Source of the DNA: Pseudomonas salomonii
GTDB lineage: Bacteria; Pseudomonadota; Gammaproteobacteria; Pseudomonadales; Pseudomonadaceae
Assembly: GCF_900107155.1 (NCBI RefSeq)
Contig: NZ_FNOX01000007.1
Coordinates: 54,108 to 118,107 of the forward strand
DNA: 64,000 bases
Direction of reading: 5' to 3'
Part shown: positions 18,455-26,987 of the stretch, in pieces
Position numbering within the stretch: position 1 is the first letter of the stretch
How the letters are laid out: each line of letters opens with the position of its first letter
Translations under genes and position numbers: made by a program
The notes under the pieces: model-generated
Databases searched by the model: none
What the model was told of the DNA's origin: nothing
What the model saw: only the letters and a program-made list of their open reading frames with translations

Positions 18455-19879
18455 TCAGTCGGTCACCTCGGCGAGCATCTTCATCGCGGCGGCGCCGACC
18501 TTGCGCACTGCCTCTTCGATCTGCGGCGTTGGCTTGGCAGCGTAGTTCATGCGCAGGCAATTACGGTATTTGCCGGAGGCGGAAAAGATGCTGCCCACTG
18601 CCACCTGTACGCCTTGTTCCACCAGCACGCGGTTGAGTTTCAAGGTATCAAAGCCTTCCGGCAGTTCCACCCACAGCATGAAGCTGCCTTGGGGCCGGCT
18701 GGCACGGGTGCCTGCGGGGAAATAACGGCTGACCCAATCGAGCATCAAGTCGCGATTACGCTGGTATTGGGTGCGCATGCGCCGCAAATGCGGTTCGAAG
18801 TGGCCGTTTTTGAGAAACTCGGCGATGGCGATCTGCGGTTGCGTCGCCGTGGAACCGGTGCTGATGTATTTCATGTGCAGCACCCGCTCCAGATAACGCC
18901 CCGGCGCCACCCAGCCGATGCGCAGGCCGGGTGCCAGGGTTTTCGAGAACGAGCTGCACAGCAGCACGCGGCCATCTTCGTCGAAGGATTTGATCGTGCG
19001 TGGGCGCGGGTAGCTGTAGGCCAATTCGCCATACACATCGTCTTCAATAATCGCCACGTCAAAACGCTGGGCCAGGGTCAGCAGCGCGCGTTTGCGTGCC
19101 TCGGGCATGATGTAGCCCAGCGGGTTATTGCAGTTGGGCGTCAGCTGGATGACCTTGATCGGCCACTGTTCCAACGCCAGCTCCAGTGCTTCGAGGCTGA
19201 TACCGGTGATGGGGTCGGTGGGGATTTCCAGCGCCTTCATACCCAGGCCTTTGAGGGTCTGCATGGCGCCGTGAAAGCTTGGCGAGTCGACTGCGACAAT
19301 ATCCCCAGGCTCGCAAATCGCGTGAATGCTGGCAGACAGCGCCTCATGGCAGCCGGTGGTGATCACGATATCTTCGGCAGTCAGCTGGCAGCCGGAATCC
19401 AGAGACAGTCGGGCGATCTGCTCACGCAACTCCATACAGCCAAGGATATTGTCGTAATACAGCCCCGGCAGGTCCTGGCGTCGGCTCACGCGGGCCAGGC
19501 TGCGCAGCAGGGGCTTCATGGTCGGCGACAATACATCCGGCATGCCGCGGCCCATCTGTATGACGTCTTTGCGCGGCACGGCGCGAATCAGCTCCAGCAC
19601 CTGGTCCCACTGCGAGATTTCCACCGGGCGCTGTGCCGGGCGGCCGATTTCCGGCAGCGCCGGCAACTCGCGTCCGACCGGCACAAAGTAGCCCGACTTG
19701 GGCTTTGGCATTGCCAGGCCGTTGTCTTCGAGCAAGCGATAGGCTTGTTGCACTGTGCTCAGGCTCACCCCGTGTTCCACGCTCAAGGCCCGCACGGATG
19801 GCAAGCGATCGCCGGGGCGATAGAAGCCCTGCTCGATGCGCGTGCCCAGTAATTCGGCGAGGTTGACGTAGAGGGTCAT
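18455..19879 (-). CDS. MocR-type regulator (GntR HTH fused to PLP aminotransferase fold)
   Basis: A 474-residue MocR-subfamily protein. An N-terminal winged helix (RPGDRLPSVRALSVEHGVSL) is joined to a class I aminotransferase-like domain. The PLP lysine is in SSFSKTLAPGLRIGW and the Asp/Tyr motif in IIEDDVYGELAY. It probably controls its own promoter and perhaps the divergent DUF1127 gene. Three copies of ATCTGTA lie in the intergenic region, two of them exactly 30 nt apart, fitting the direct-repeat binding known for this family. The effector is unknown. Confidence 0.9.
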   Translation of the reverse strand: MTLYVNLAELLGTRIEQGFYRPGDRLPSVRALSVEHGVSLSTVQQAYRLLEDNGLAMPKPKSGYFVPVGRELPALPEIGRPAQRPVEISQWDQVLELIRAVPRKDVIQMGRGMPDVLSPTMKPLLRSLARVSRRQDLPGLYYDNILGCMELREQIARLSLDSGCQLTAEDIVITTGCHEALSASIHAICEPGDIVAVDSPSFHGAMQTLKGLGMKALEIPTDPITGISLEALELALEQWPIKVIQLTPNCNNPLGYIMPEARKRALLTLAQRFDVAIIEDDVYGELAYSYPRPRTIKSFDEDGRVLLCSSFSKTLAPGLRIGWVAPGRYLERVLHMKYISTGSTATQPQIAIAEFLKNGHFEPHLRRMRTQYQRNRDLMLDWVSRYFPAGTRASRPQGSFMLWVELPEGFDTLKLNRVLVEQGVQVAVGSIFSASGKYRNCLRMNYAAKPTPQIEEAVRKVGAAAMKMLAEVTD

Positions 19880-19902
19880 GGTGATCGCTCCGAGGGGACC
19901 AG

Positions 19903-19983
19903 TACAGATAGGCGAAAAATACAGGATTCAGCCCTTCATGGGCAGTATCTGTATGGATTTAATAAAGGCGGGTTGAATCTGTA
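19903..19983. promoter_or_regulatory. Candidate MocR operator repeats
   Basis: The heptamer ATCTGTA occurs inverted at 19903-19909 and direct at 19947-19953 and 19977-19983. The two direct copies are 30 nt apart, about three helical turns, and both are followed by an ATGG- or TGG-like tail. Confidence 0.5.
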
Positions 19984-20045
19984 ATGGTTTTGCCTGGGCG
20001 CCCATCCTAGTCACTCATGGCAACAGGCAAATGAGGGGCAACACG

Positions 20046-20270
20046 ATGAACGGCATGAGCGATGTGCGGCTGATGTTACACAGTCAGCAATTGCAGGCAG
20101 GGCAGGCGCGGGCGAAGGCGCCGCGCGATATCAGCCGCTGGAGTCTGTTCTGGCACCGCCGCCACACGCGCAAAGCCTTGCTGCACCTGACCGGTGAGCA
20201 GCTGCGTGACGTCGGGTTGACCGCCGAACAGGCGCGCCAGGAAGGCATGAAGCCGTTCTGGCGCGACTGA
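20046..20270 (+). CDS. DUF1127 small protein
   Basis: A 74-residue basic protein with a C-terminal DUF1127 domain (YjiS-like): RHTRKALLHLTGEQLRDVGL followed by TAEQARQEGMKPFWRD. Members are small, often arginine-rich proteins, and some have been linked to RNA or phosphate physiology; no function can be assigned here. GAGGGG precedes ATG 20046, and a second ATG at 20055 is possible. Its stop codon directly abuts the stop of the convergent FAD oxidoreductase gene. Confidence 0.85.
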   Translation: MNGMSDVRLMLHSQQLQAGQARAKAPRDISRWSLFWHRRHTRKALLHLTGEQLRDVGLTAEQARQEGMKPFWRD

Positions 20271-21563
20271 TCAGAGCAGCTCTTTGAAGCGGTGCCAGAG
20301 CATCCCCAGCGCCAACAGCGGCGAGCGCAGATGTTGGCCGCCGGGGAAGGTGATGTGCGGCACTTGGGCGAACAAATCAAAACGCCCCTGCTGTTGGCCG
20401 CTGATGGCTTCGGCCAGCAGCTTGCCTGCCAGGTGGGTGGCGTTGAGGCCGTGGCCGGCGTATGCCTGGGCGTAATACACATTGGGATGTTCGGCCAGCT
20501 GGCCGATCTGCGGCAGGCGGTTGGCGCCGATGCCGATCATGCCGCCCCATTGGTAGTCGATCTTCACGTCCGCCAGTTGCGGGAACACCTTGAGCATTTT
20601 GGGGCGCATATAGGCGCCGATGTCCTGCGGGTCGCGGCCGGAATAGTGGCAGGCTCCGCCGAACAGCAGGCGGCGGTCGGCGGACAGGCGGAAGTAATCC
20701 ACGGTCACGCGTTGATCGCACACCGCCATGTTCTGCGGCAGCAGGCTGGCGGCCTGGGCTTCACTCAAGGGTTCGGTGGCGATGATGTAGCTGCCGGCGG
20801 GCAGCACCTTGCCGCTTAAATGCGGGTTCAGGCCGTTGAGATAAGCGTTGCAGGCCAGCACCAGGGTGTTGGCGCGCACGTTGCCTTTGGCGGTGTGCAC
20901 CTTGACCTCGGGGCCGTAGTCGATGCGCGTCACTTCGGACTGCTCAAACAACTTCACGCCCAGCTGCTGCGCGGCGGCAGCTTCGCCGAGGGCCAGGTTC
21001 AGCGGGTGCAAATGGCCGGAACCCATGTCGATCATGCCCCCGACATAGCGCTCGGAGCCGATCACGCTGCTCATCTCGTTGGCTTGCAGCAGACGGACTT
21101 CATGGCGATAACCGAGGTTGCGCAGTTCTTCGGCGTCTTCGGCCAGGCCGATCAAATCGCGGGGTTTGTTGGCGAGGTCGCAGTAACCCCAGGTCAGGTC
21201 GCAGGGGATCTGATAGCGCTCGACCCGCTCGCGCACGATCTCGACGGCTTCCAGGCCCATCAGCTTCATCTGGCGCACGCCGTCGCTGCCGATCACGTTG
21301 CTGAACTGGTCCAGGCCGTGGCCGACGCCGCGAATCAACTGCCCGCCGTTGCGGCCGCTGGCACCCCAGCCGAGCTTGCGCGCTTCCAGCAGCACCACGC
21401 TAAAGCCGCGCTCGGCCAGCTCAAGCGCTGTGTTTATGCCGGAATAGCCGCCGCCAATCACGCACACATCGGCGCGCACTTCGCCCATCAACGCCGGGTA
21501 GTCTGGCTGTGAAACGCTGCTGGCGGCGTAGTAGGAAGCGGTGTGCCGGGCGCTGGCGGTCAT
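20271..21563 (-). CDS. pauB: FAD-dependent amine oxidoreductase (gamma-glutamylputrescine oxidase type, PauB4-like)
   Basis: A 430-residue DAO-family flavoprotein expected to oxidise gamma-glutamylated polyamines to aldehydes, the step before KauB. The FAD dinucleotide-binding motif VCVIGGGYSGINTALELAER is near residue 32, followed by ARKLGWGASGRNGGQ and a C-terminal AYAGHGLNATHLAGK. ATG 21563 has AGGGA 9 nt upstream; the ORF extension to 21926 is antisense noise. The assignment is by sequence type and PAO1 synteny (PA5309). It is one of several such paralogues in Pseudomonas, so the exact substrate is uncertain. Confidence 0.83.
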   Translation of the reverse strand: MTASARHTASYYAASSVSQPDYPALMGEVRADVCVIGGGYSGINTALELAERGFSVVLLEARKLGWGASGRNGGQLIRGVGHGLDQFSNVIGSDGVRQMKLMGLEAVEIVRERVERYQIPCDLTWGYCDLANKPRDLIGLAEDAEELRNLGYRHEVRLLQANEMSSVIGSERYVGGMIDMGSGHLHPLNLALGEAAAAQQLGVKLFEQSEVTRIDYGPEVKVHTAKGNVRANTLVLACNAYLNGLNPHLSGKVLPAGSYIIATEPLSEAQAASLLPQNMAVCDQRVTVDYFRLSADRRLLFGGACHYSGRDPQDIGAYMRPKMLKVFPQLADVKIDYQWGGMIGIGANRLPQIGQLAEHPNVYYAQAYAGHGLNATHLAGKLLAEAISGQQQGRFDLFAQVPHITFPGGQHLRSPLLALGMLWHRFKELL

Positions 21564-21678
21564 GGGGAGCATCCCTGTTTGGAAAATTTGACGCAGGATA
21601 CAGCGGTCGGACGAGGCTGTCTGCGCAGCACGTTTTGCGTCAGAATCCACGCCTATTCGCCGTTCGGTAAGTGTTTCG

Positions 21679-22032
21679 ATGAGTTGCAACAGCCAGAAAA
21701 TCAGCGCGCTGCGCAGGCAGATCCCTTCGTTCGAGTGTGTCCCCGGCTGCCACGACTGCTGTGGGCCGGTGACCACCTCGCCCGAGGAAATGTCGCGCCT
21801 GCCCCGCAAGACTGCCGCCGAGCAGGAGGCGGCCATGGACGAGCTGAACTGCGTGCACCTGGGGCCGAATGGCTGCACCGTGTATGACGAGCGGCCGCTG
21901 ATTTGCCGGTTGTTCGGCACGACCAAGACCTTGCCGTGCCCTAATGGGCGGCGGCCGGTGGAATTGATTCACCCTCGGGTGGAAAAACAGATCCATGAGT
22001 ACATGGCGAGCACCCGGCAAGTACTGGTCTGA
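21679..22032 (+). CDS. YkgJ-family cysteine cluster protein
   Basis: A 117-residue protein with the YkgJ/Fe-S cluster-type cysteine pattern: CVPGCHDCC near residue 20, then C58, C66 and C76 (LNCVHLGPNGC, RPLICRLFG). It is predicted to bind zinc or an iron-sulfur cluster; the function is unknown. Transcribed away from the FAD oxidoreductase gene and convergent with dadR. Confidence 0.85.
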   Translation: MSCNSQKISALRRQIPSFECVPGCHDCCGPVTTSPEEMSRLPRKTAAEQEAAMDELNCVHLGPNGCTVYDERPLICRLFGTTKTLPCPNGRRPVELIHPRVEKQIHEYMASTRQVLV

Positions 22033-22051
22033 CGGATGTACTGGGTCAAAA

Positions 22052-22140
22052 TGTGGGAGCGGGCTTGCTCGCGAATGCGGTGGATCAGTAAAAAATGCTT
22101 TAGCTGACACACCGCATTCGCGAGCAAGCCCGCTCCCACA
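22052..22140. repeat. REPIN copy 4 (class GAGCGGGC)
   Basis: Inverted arms TGTGGGAGCGGGCTTGCTCG and complement with inner pairing GCGAATGCGGT/ACCGCATTCGC. It is followed by TTTGACCGAGTTG, and preceded by ACTGGGTCAAAA, a degenerate mirror of that flank. Between convergent ykgJ-type and dadR genes. Confidence 0.9.
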
Positions 22141-22163
22141 TTTGACCGAGTTGTGTCATTTGG

Positions 22164-22652
22164 TCAGTCAGGTATCGGCAGGTTCAGGCTCTCTTTCACC
22201 TCTTCCATCACGATATAGCTCTTGGACTCGCGCACATGCGGCAGTTTGAGCAAGATATCGCCGAGCAATTTGCGGTACGAGGCCATCTCGGAAATCCGCG
22301 CCTTCACCAGGTAGTCGAAGTCGCCTGACACCAAGTGGCACTCCAGCACATGGGGCAGCTTCAGCACGGCGCGGCGGAATTCCTCAAAGGTGTCGCCCGA
22401 CTTGTAATCCAGGCTGATCTCGACAAATACCAGCAAACTCCCCTTCAAATGCTGCGGGTTGAGCCGCGCGTTGTAGCCCATGATGATCCCTTCGCGCTCC
22501 AGGCGGCGGACCCGCTCGGTGCACGGCGTGGTCGACAGCCCGACCTTTTCCCCCAGCTCCGTGAACGAAATACGCCCATCGGTTTGCAGGATACGCAGGA
22601 TATTGCGGTCGATCTTGTCCAGCTCCCGCTTGGTCTGGGTGTTGGTACGCAT
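22164..22652 (-). CDS. dadR: Lrp/AsnC-family regulator of D-alanine catabolism
   Basis: A 162-residue Lrp-family protein. The N-terminal HTH (LDKIDRNILRILQTDGRISF, then ELGEKVGLSTTPCTERVRRL) is followed by a RAM ligand-binding domain with SGDFDYLVKARI. Divergent from dadA with a 156-nt shared region, it is expected to activate dadAX in response to L-alanine or related amino acids, as reported for P. aeruginosa. ATG 22652 is the conserved start; the very long upstream open frame is antisense to dadA. Confidence 0.9.
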   Translation of the reverse strand: MRTNTQTKRELDKIDRNILRILQTDGRISFTELGEKVGLSTTPCTERVRRLEREGIIMGYNARLNPQHLKGSLLVFVEISLDYKSGDTFEEFRRAVLKLPHVLECHLVSGDFDYLVKARISEMASYRKLLGDILLKLPHVRESKSYIVMEEVKESLNLPIPD

Positions 22653-22706
22653 AGGGGATACGCCTCTGTGAAAAGGGTTTTTGCCGAGAATTGTCGCCAA
22701 ATATAG

Positions 22707-22726
22707 GCATTTATATAGTGAAATGC
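22707..22726. promoter_or_regulatory. Inverted repeat in the dadR-dadA intergenic region
   Basis: GCATTT and AAATGC separated by 8 nt of AT-rich sequence, centred about 65 nt from dadR and 90 nt from dadA. It is a plausible Lrp-type site. An imperfect -10-like TACACT lies just downstream (22743-22748). Confidence 0.35.
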
Positions 22727-22808
22727 ACTGGTCATTGTTTTTTACACTGCGCCCATCATTGCTCGAATAACACACGTCAGCGGCTAAGCCCGTGATGAGG
22801 ATATAAAA

Positions 22809-24113
22809 ATGCGCGTTCTGGTCTTGGGTAGCGGCGTCATTGGGGTGACCAGTGCCTACTATTTGGCGCGGGCCGGCTTTGAAGTGGTTGTGGTCGACCG
22901 TCAGCCCGCCGCTGCCATGGAAACCAGTTTCGCCAACGCAGGCCAGGTGTCGCCGGGTTATGCCTCGCCATGGGCCGCGCCAGGCGTGCCGCTCAAGGCC
23001 ATCAAGTGGTTGCTGCAACGCCACGCGCCACTGGCGATCAAGGCCACCGCCGATATCGATCAGTACCTGTGGATGGCGCAGATGCTGCGCAACTGCACCC
23101 AGAGCCGTTACGCGGTGAACAAAGAGCGCATGGTGCGCCTGTCCGAGTACAGCCGTGATTGCCTCGACGAATTGCGTGCAGAAACCGGCATTGCCTACGA
23201 AGGCCGCAGCCTCGGCACTACCCAGTTGTTTCGCACCCAGGCTCAGTTGGATGGCGCGGCCAAAGACATCGCCGTATTGAAAGAATCCGGCGTGCCGTTC
23301 GAGCTGCTCGACCGCGCCGGCATTGCCCGCGTTGAGCCAGCCCTGGCCAGCGTCACCGATATCCTCGCCGGCGCCTTGCGCCTGCCCAACGACCAGACCG
23401 GCGACTGCCAGATGTTCACCACGCGTCTGGTGGACATGTGCAAGCAATTGGGCGTGGAATTCCGTTTCGAGCAGGACATCCAGCGCCTCGACTACGCCGG
23501 TGATCGCGTCAATGGCGTGTGGATCGATGGCAAGCTGGAAACCGCCGACCGCTACGTACTGGCCCTGGGCAGTTACTCGCCCAAGCTGCTCAAGCCGCTG
23601 GGGATCAAGGCGCCGGTGTATCCGCTCAAGGGTTACTCGCTGACCGTGCCGATCACCAACCCGGCGATGGCGCCGACTTCGACCATTCTGGATGAAACCT
23701 ACAAGGTCGCGATCACCCGCTTCGACAACCGCATTCGCGTCGGCGGCATGGCTGAAATAGCCGGTTTTGACCTGTCGCTGAACCCTCGTCGACGTGAAAC
23801 CCTGGAGATGATCGTCAACGACCTTTATCCTCAGGGCGGCGATTTGACCGAGGCCACTTTCTGGACCGGCCTGCGCCCGACCACACCCGACGGCACGCCG
23901 ATTGTCGGCGCCACCCCGTTCAAGAACCTGTTCCTGAACACCGGCCACGGCACCCTTGGCTGGACCATGGCGTGCGGCTCCGGCCGCTTGCTGGCTGACC
24001 TGATGGCGAAAAAAACCCCGCAGATCAGCGCCGAAGGTCTCGATATTTCCCGTTACGGCAGCAACCACCAGGAGTCCGCAAAACATGTCAATCCAGCGCC
24101 AGCTCACCAATGA
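22809..24113 (+). CDS. dadA: D-amino acid dehydrogenase, small subunit type
   Basis: A 434-residue membrane-associated FAD enzyme that oxidises D-alanine and other D-amino acids to 2-oxo acids. It starts [20 protein letters not shown] with the GxGxxG motif, contains [19 protein letters not shown], and ends with the FAD-binding [23 protein letters not shown] precedes ATG 22809. It is the first gene of a dadA - RidA - dadX cluster and overlaps the RidA gene by 29 nt. Confidence 0.96.
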   Translation: MRVLVLGSGVIGVTSAYYLARAGFEVVVVDRQPAAAMETSFANAGQVSPGYASPWAAPGVPLKAIKWLLQRHAPLAIKATADIDQYLWMAQMLRNCTQSRYAVNKERMVRLSEYSRDCLDELRAETGIAYEGRSLGTTQLFRTQAQLDGAAKDIAVLKESGVPFELLDRAGIARVEPALASVTDILAGALRLPNDQTGDCQMFTTRLVDMCKQLGVEFRFEQDIQRLDYAGDRVNGVWIDGKLETADRYVLALGSYSPKLLKPLGIKAPVYPLKGYSLTVPITNPAMAPTSTILDETYKVAITRFDNRIRVGGMAEIAGFDLSLNPRRRETLEMIVNDLYPQGGDLTEATFWTGLRPTTPDGTPIVGATPFKNLFLNTGHGTLGWTMACGSGRLLADLMAKKTPQISAEGLDISRYGSNHQESAKHVNPAPAHQ

Positions 24114-24438
24114 GCGCATGAGCCAGGTCGTTGTTCACAGCGGTACCGTGTATCTGGCAGGGCAAGTCGGCGACGACATGAATGCCGGGATTGAACAGCA
24201 GACCCGCGAAACCCTGGCCAATATCGAGCGCTTGCTGGACCTGGCCGGCACCGACAAAACCAAGTTGCTGTCGGTGACGATCTACCTCAAAGACATCGAC
24301 GCCGATTTCGCCGGCATGAACGCGGTGTGGGACAAGTGGCTGCCCAAAGGCGTGGCTCCGGCCCGTGCGACGGTTGAGGCCAAGCTGTGCGAACCGGAAA
24401 TTCTGGTAGAGCTGTCCGTGGTGGCGGCGCTGCCTTAA
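24085..24438 (+). CDS. RidA-family reactive-intermediate deaminase
   Basis: A 117-residue RidA/YjgF/UK114 protein. The conserved Arg and Glu of the family lie in [18 protein letters not shown] near the C-terminus. Next to dadA it would hydrolyse imine or enamine products released by D-amino acid oxidation. It overlaps the dadA 3' end by 29 nt, implying translational coupling. The start ATG 24085 is preceded by AGGAG inside dadA. Confidence 0.92.
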   Translation: MSIQRQLTNERMSQVVVHSGTVYLAGQVGDDMNAGIEQQTRETLANIERLLDLAGTDKTKLLSVTIYLKDIDADFAGMNAVWDKWLPKGVAPARATVEAKLCEPEILVELSVVAALP

Positions 24439-24453
24439 ACATAGCTTTTTCCC

Positions 24454-24489
24454 CCGGTGCCGTGGCTGATAGTCGGCGCCGGTTTTTCT
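24454..24489 (+). terminator. Hairpin with T-run between the RidA gene and dadX
   Basis: Stem CCGGTGCCG/CGGCGCCGG (one G-T pair) with an 11-nt loop, followed by TTTTTCTT. It has the form of an intrinsic terminator, so dadX is either partly attenuated or has its own promoter. Confidence 0.6.
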
Positions 24490-24517
24490 TCACTTTACCG
24501 CCTAGAAGCCTGCCGCC

Positions 24518-25591
24518 ATGCGTCCTGCCCGTGCCCTGATCGACCTCCAGGCCCTGCGCCATAACTACCAACTGGCCCTTGAAGTCACGGGGGCCAAGGC
24601 CCTCGCCGTGGTCAAGGCGGATGCCTATGGCCATGGTGCCGTACGTGTGGCCCAGGCGCTGGAAGCCGAGGCGGATGGCTTTGCGGTGGCGTGCATCGAG
24701 GAGGCATTGGAGCTGCGGGCTGCCGGGATTCGTGCGCCGGTATTGCTGCTGGAAGGTTTTTTCGAAGCTGACGAACTGCCGCTGATCATCGAGCATGATT
24801 TTTGGTGCGTGGTGCATTCGTTGTGGCAGTTGGAAGCCATCGAGCAAGCCCGGCTGAGCAAACCGCTGACCATTTGGCTCAAGCTCGACTCGGGCATGCA
24901 CCGCGTGGGCCTGCACCCCAAGGATTACCACGAGGCGTACCAGCGCCTGCTGGCCAGCGGCAAAGTGGCCAGGATCGTACTGATGAGCCACTTCGCCCGC
25001 GCCGATGAGCTCGATTGCGTGCGCAGTGATGAGCAAGTGGCGGTGTTTGAAGCGGCGCGCCAAGGGTTGTCGGCCGAAGTGAGCCTGCGCAATTCGCCGT
25101 CGGTGATGGGCTGGCCGACTATGTCCAGCGACTGGGTGCGCCCAGGCATCATGCTCTACGGTGCTACGCCGTTTGGTGAGGAGCAGGCCATTGCCGCACG
25201 TTTGCAGCCGGTGATGACCCTGGAATCGAAAGTCATCTGCGTGCGTGAACTGCCGGCCGGTGAGCCGATCGGTTACGGCGCCAAGTTCATCACGCCAAAA
25301 CCGATGCGCGTCGGCGTGGTTGCCATGGGCTATGCCGACGGCTACCCGCGCCATGCACCGACCGGCACGCCGGTGCTGGTGGCAGGCCAGCGCAGCCAGT
25401 TGCTGGGCCGCGTCTCCATGGACATGCTCTGCGTCGACCTCACCGACGTTCCCCAGGCCGGGCTCGGCTCCACCGTGGAGCTGTGGGGCAAAAATATCCT
25501 TGCCAGTGACGTCGCGGCGGCTGCCGAGACTATCCCCTACCAGATTTTCTGCAACCTGCGCCGCGTGCCAAGGCTCTATTGCGGGGCTTAA
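24518..25591 (+). CDS. dadX: Catabolic alanine racemase
   Basis: PLP-dependent racemase supplying D-alanine to DadA, 357 aa. The PLP lysine is Lys33 in [11 protein letters not shown] and the opposite-face catalytic Tyr is in PIGYGAKFI (about 253). [15 protein letters not shown] is also typical. The catabolic (DadX) rather than biosynthetic assignment comes from the dadA neighbourhood and its length. Confidence 0.95.
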   Translation: MRPARALIDLQALRHNYQLALEVTGAKALAVVKADAYGHGAVRVAQALEAEADGFAVACIEEALELRAAGIRAPVLLLEGFFEADELPLIIEHDFWCVVHSLWQLEAIEQARLSKPLTIWLKLDSGMHRVGLHPKDYHEAYQRLLASGKVARIVLMSHFARADELDCVRSDEQVAVFEAARQGLSAEVSLRNSPSVMGWPTMSSDWVRPGIMLYGATPFGEEQAIAARLQPVMTLESKVICVRELPAGEPIGYGAKFITPKPMRVGVVAMGYADGYPRHAPTGTPVLVAGQRSQLLGRVSMDMLCVDLTDVPQAGLGSTVELWGKNILASDVAAAAETIPYQIFCNLRRVPRLYCGA

Positions 25592-25632
25592 GCCGCGCCT
25601 ACGAGCGGAGCCTGCCGGGATTTAGGCCCAAG

Positions 25633-25680
25633 TGTTGTAAATACTGAACGCTGTCGCCATGATAACGCTCAATTACAACA
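25633..25680. promoter_or_regulatory. Inverted repeat upstream of pauR
   Basis: Perfect 8-bp arms TGTTGTAA (25633-25640) and TTACAACA (25673-25680) separated by 32 nt, ending 27 nt before the pauR start. A candidate autoregulatory site or DNA-looping pair. Confidence 0.35.
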
Positions 25681-25707
25681 AAGCCTGAATCCTAGGAGGC
25701 TCCTGCA

Positions 25708-26256
25708 TTGGACGTCGGCGAACGACTGCAATCCATCCGTAAACTCAAAGGCCTTTCCCAGCGTGAGCTCGCCAAGCGCGCGGGTGTCACCAACAGCACC
25801 ATTTCGATGATCGAAAAAAACAGTGTCAGCCCCTCGATCAGCTCCTTGCGCAAGGTGCTGGGCGGCATCCCCATGTCCATGGTCGAGTTCTTTTCCGAGG
25901 AGATCCTCCAGGAAAAACCGACGCAGATCGTCTATAAAGCCAATGAGCTGATCGACATCTCGGACGGTGCCGTCACCATGAAACTCGTGGGGCGCGCGCA
26001 CCCCAGCCGGGCGATTGCGTTTCTTAACGAGATTTACCCGCCGGGCGCCGACACGGGCGAAGAAATGCTCACCCACGAAGGCGAAGAAACCGGGATTCTG
26101 GTGGAAGGTCGTTTGGAGTTGGTGGTCGGTCTTGAAACTTTTGTGCTCGAAGCCGGCGATAGCTACTACTTTGAAAGCACCAAGCCGCATCGTTTTCGCA
26201 ACCCGTTCGATGTGCCTGCGCGACTAATCAGCGCAGCCACACCTGCGAACTTTTGA
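25708..26256 (+). CDS. pauR: Polyamine-responsive transcriptional regulator (XRE HTH plus cupin), PauR
   Basis: A 182-residue repressor. The N-terminal HTH_3 domain (LQSIRKLKGLSQRELAKRAG, then TNSTISMIEKN) is joined to a C-terminal cupin (LTHEGEETGILVEGRLELVV, GDSYYFESTKPHRFRN) that would sense polyamine. It is a homologue of E. coli PuuR and, by synteny, of PAO1 PA5301 (PauR), which represses the pau polyamine genes. The start is TTG 25708, with AGGAG 9 nt upstream and no better ATG. Confidence 0.88.
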   Translation: MDVGERLQSIRKLKGLSQRELAKRAGVTNSTISMIEKNSVSPSISSLRKVLGGIPMSMVEFFSEEILQEKPTQIVYKANELIDISDGAVTMKLVGRAHPSRAIAFLNEIYPPGADTGEEMLTHEGEETGILVEGRLELVVGLETFVLEAGDSYYFESTKPHRFRNPFDVPARLISAATPANF

Positions 26257-26425
26257 CAGAAGAGGCGTGCTGCCAGCGTTGCAGACACACCCGTCGCTGT
26301 AACCGTGGGGCCGAATCTCCCTTTATTTAATAGGGTTGTTTCGGCCTGGCGGGCTAACCGTTATACTTTCGCCGCCTGCGAAACCGTGGCCGCAGGCGTG
26401 AATAGCCACCATTGAGGGTGAACGC

Positions 26426-26854
26426 GTGAACCTAATTATGAAAATGCTGGCTGCACCAGCAACCGTACTGGCCCTATGGGCTGTCAGCGCTCAAGCTGCG
26501 ACCAATGATGAGATTGCCAAGCGCCTGGAGCCTGTCGGCCAGGTGTGTGTCCAGGGCCAGGAATGTAAAGGGATGGAAGTTGCCGTGACTGCGGGCGGCG
26601 GCGGTGGCGCGAAGACACCGGATGACGTGATTGCCAAGCACTGCAATGCATGCCACGGCACCGGTTTGCTGGGTGCACCAAAAATCGGTGACACCGCAGC
26701 CTGGAAAGACCGCGCCGATCATCAAGGCGGCCTCGATGGCCTGTTGGCCAAGGCCATCACCGGCCTGAATGCCATGCCGCCCAAAGGCACTTGCGCGGAC
26801 TGCTCGGATGACGAGCTAAAAGGCGCAATCGAGAAGATGTCGGGTCTGAAATAA
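26426..26854 (+). CDS. cycB: Cytochrome c5
   Basis: A 142-residue exported monohaem cytochrome of respiratory electron transfer. After an N-terminal signal (MKMLAAPATVLALWAVSAQA) comes an unusual 45-residue linker ending in AGGGGGAK, then the haem motif CNACHG, the axial-Met region GLNAMPPKG and a C-terminal CADC pair, the disulfide typical of c5. The start is GTG 26426 with GAGGG 7 nt upstream; ATG 26438 is the alternative. Confidence 0.9.
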   Translation: MNLIMKMLAAPATVLALWAVSAQAATNDEIAKRLEPVGQVCVQGQECKGMEVAVTAGGGGGAKTPDDVIAKHCNACHGTGLLGAPKIGDTAAWKDRADHQGGLDGLLAKAITGLNAMPPKGTCADCSDDELKGAIEKMSGLK

Positions 26855-26867
26855 ACCGATCTTCGCC

Positions 26868-26894
26868 AAAAAGCCGCTGACCAGCGGCTTTTTT
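26868..26894 (+). terminator. Intrinsic terminator of cycB
   Basis: Stem AAAAAGCCGCTG/CAGCGGCTTTTTT with a 2-nt ACC-centre loop and T6, 14 nt after the cycB stop. Confidence 0.88.
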
Positions 26895-26987
26895 GTGCCC
26901 GCGATTTGTACTTCGACGCTGTTCATTGCAGCAAAGACCCGGCAAGCTCGGTCCAACCCCTAATCACGGAATGTTCAGGAGGGTCGG

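Noticed and set aside
18170..19852. 560-codon plus-strand frame
   Set aside because: Antisense to the MocR gene, whose HTH, PLP lysine motif and family length are unambiguous.
22164..24119. 651-codon minus-strand frame containing dadR
   Set aside because: Only the last 162 codons are real (dadR); the rest is antisense of dadA with no start signal.
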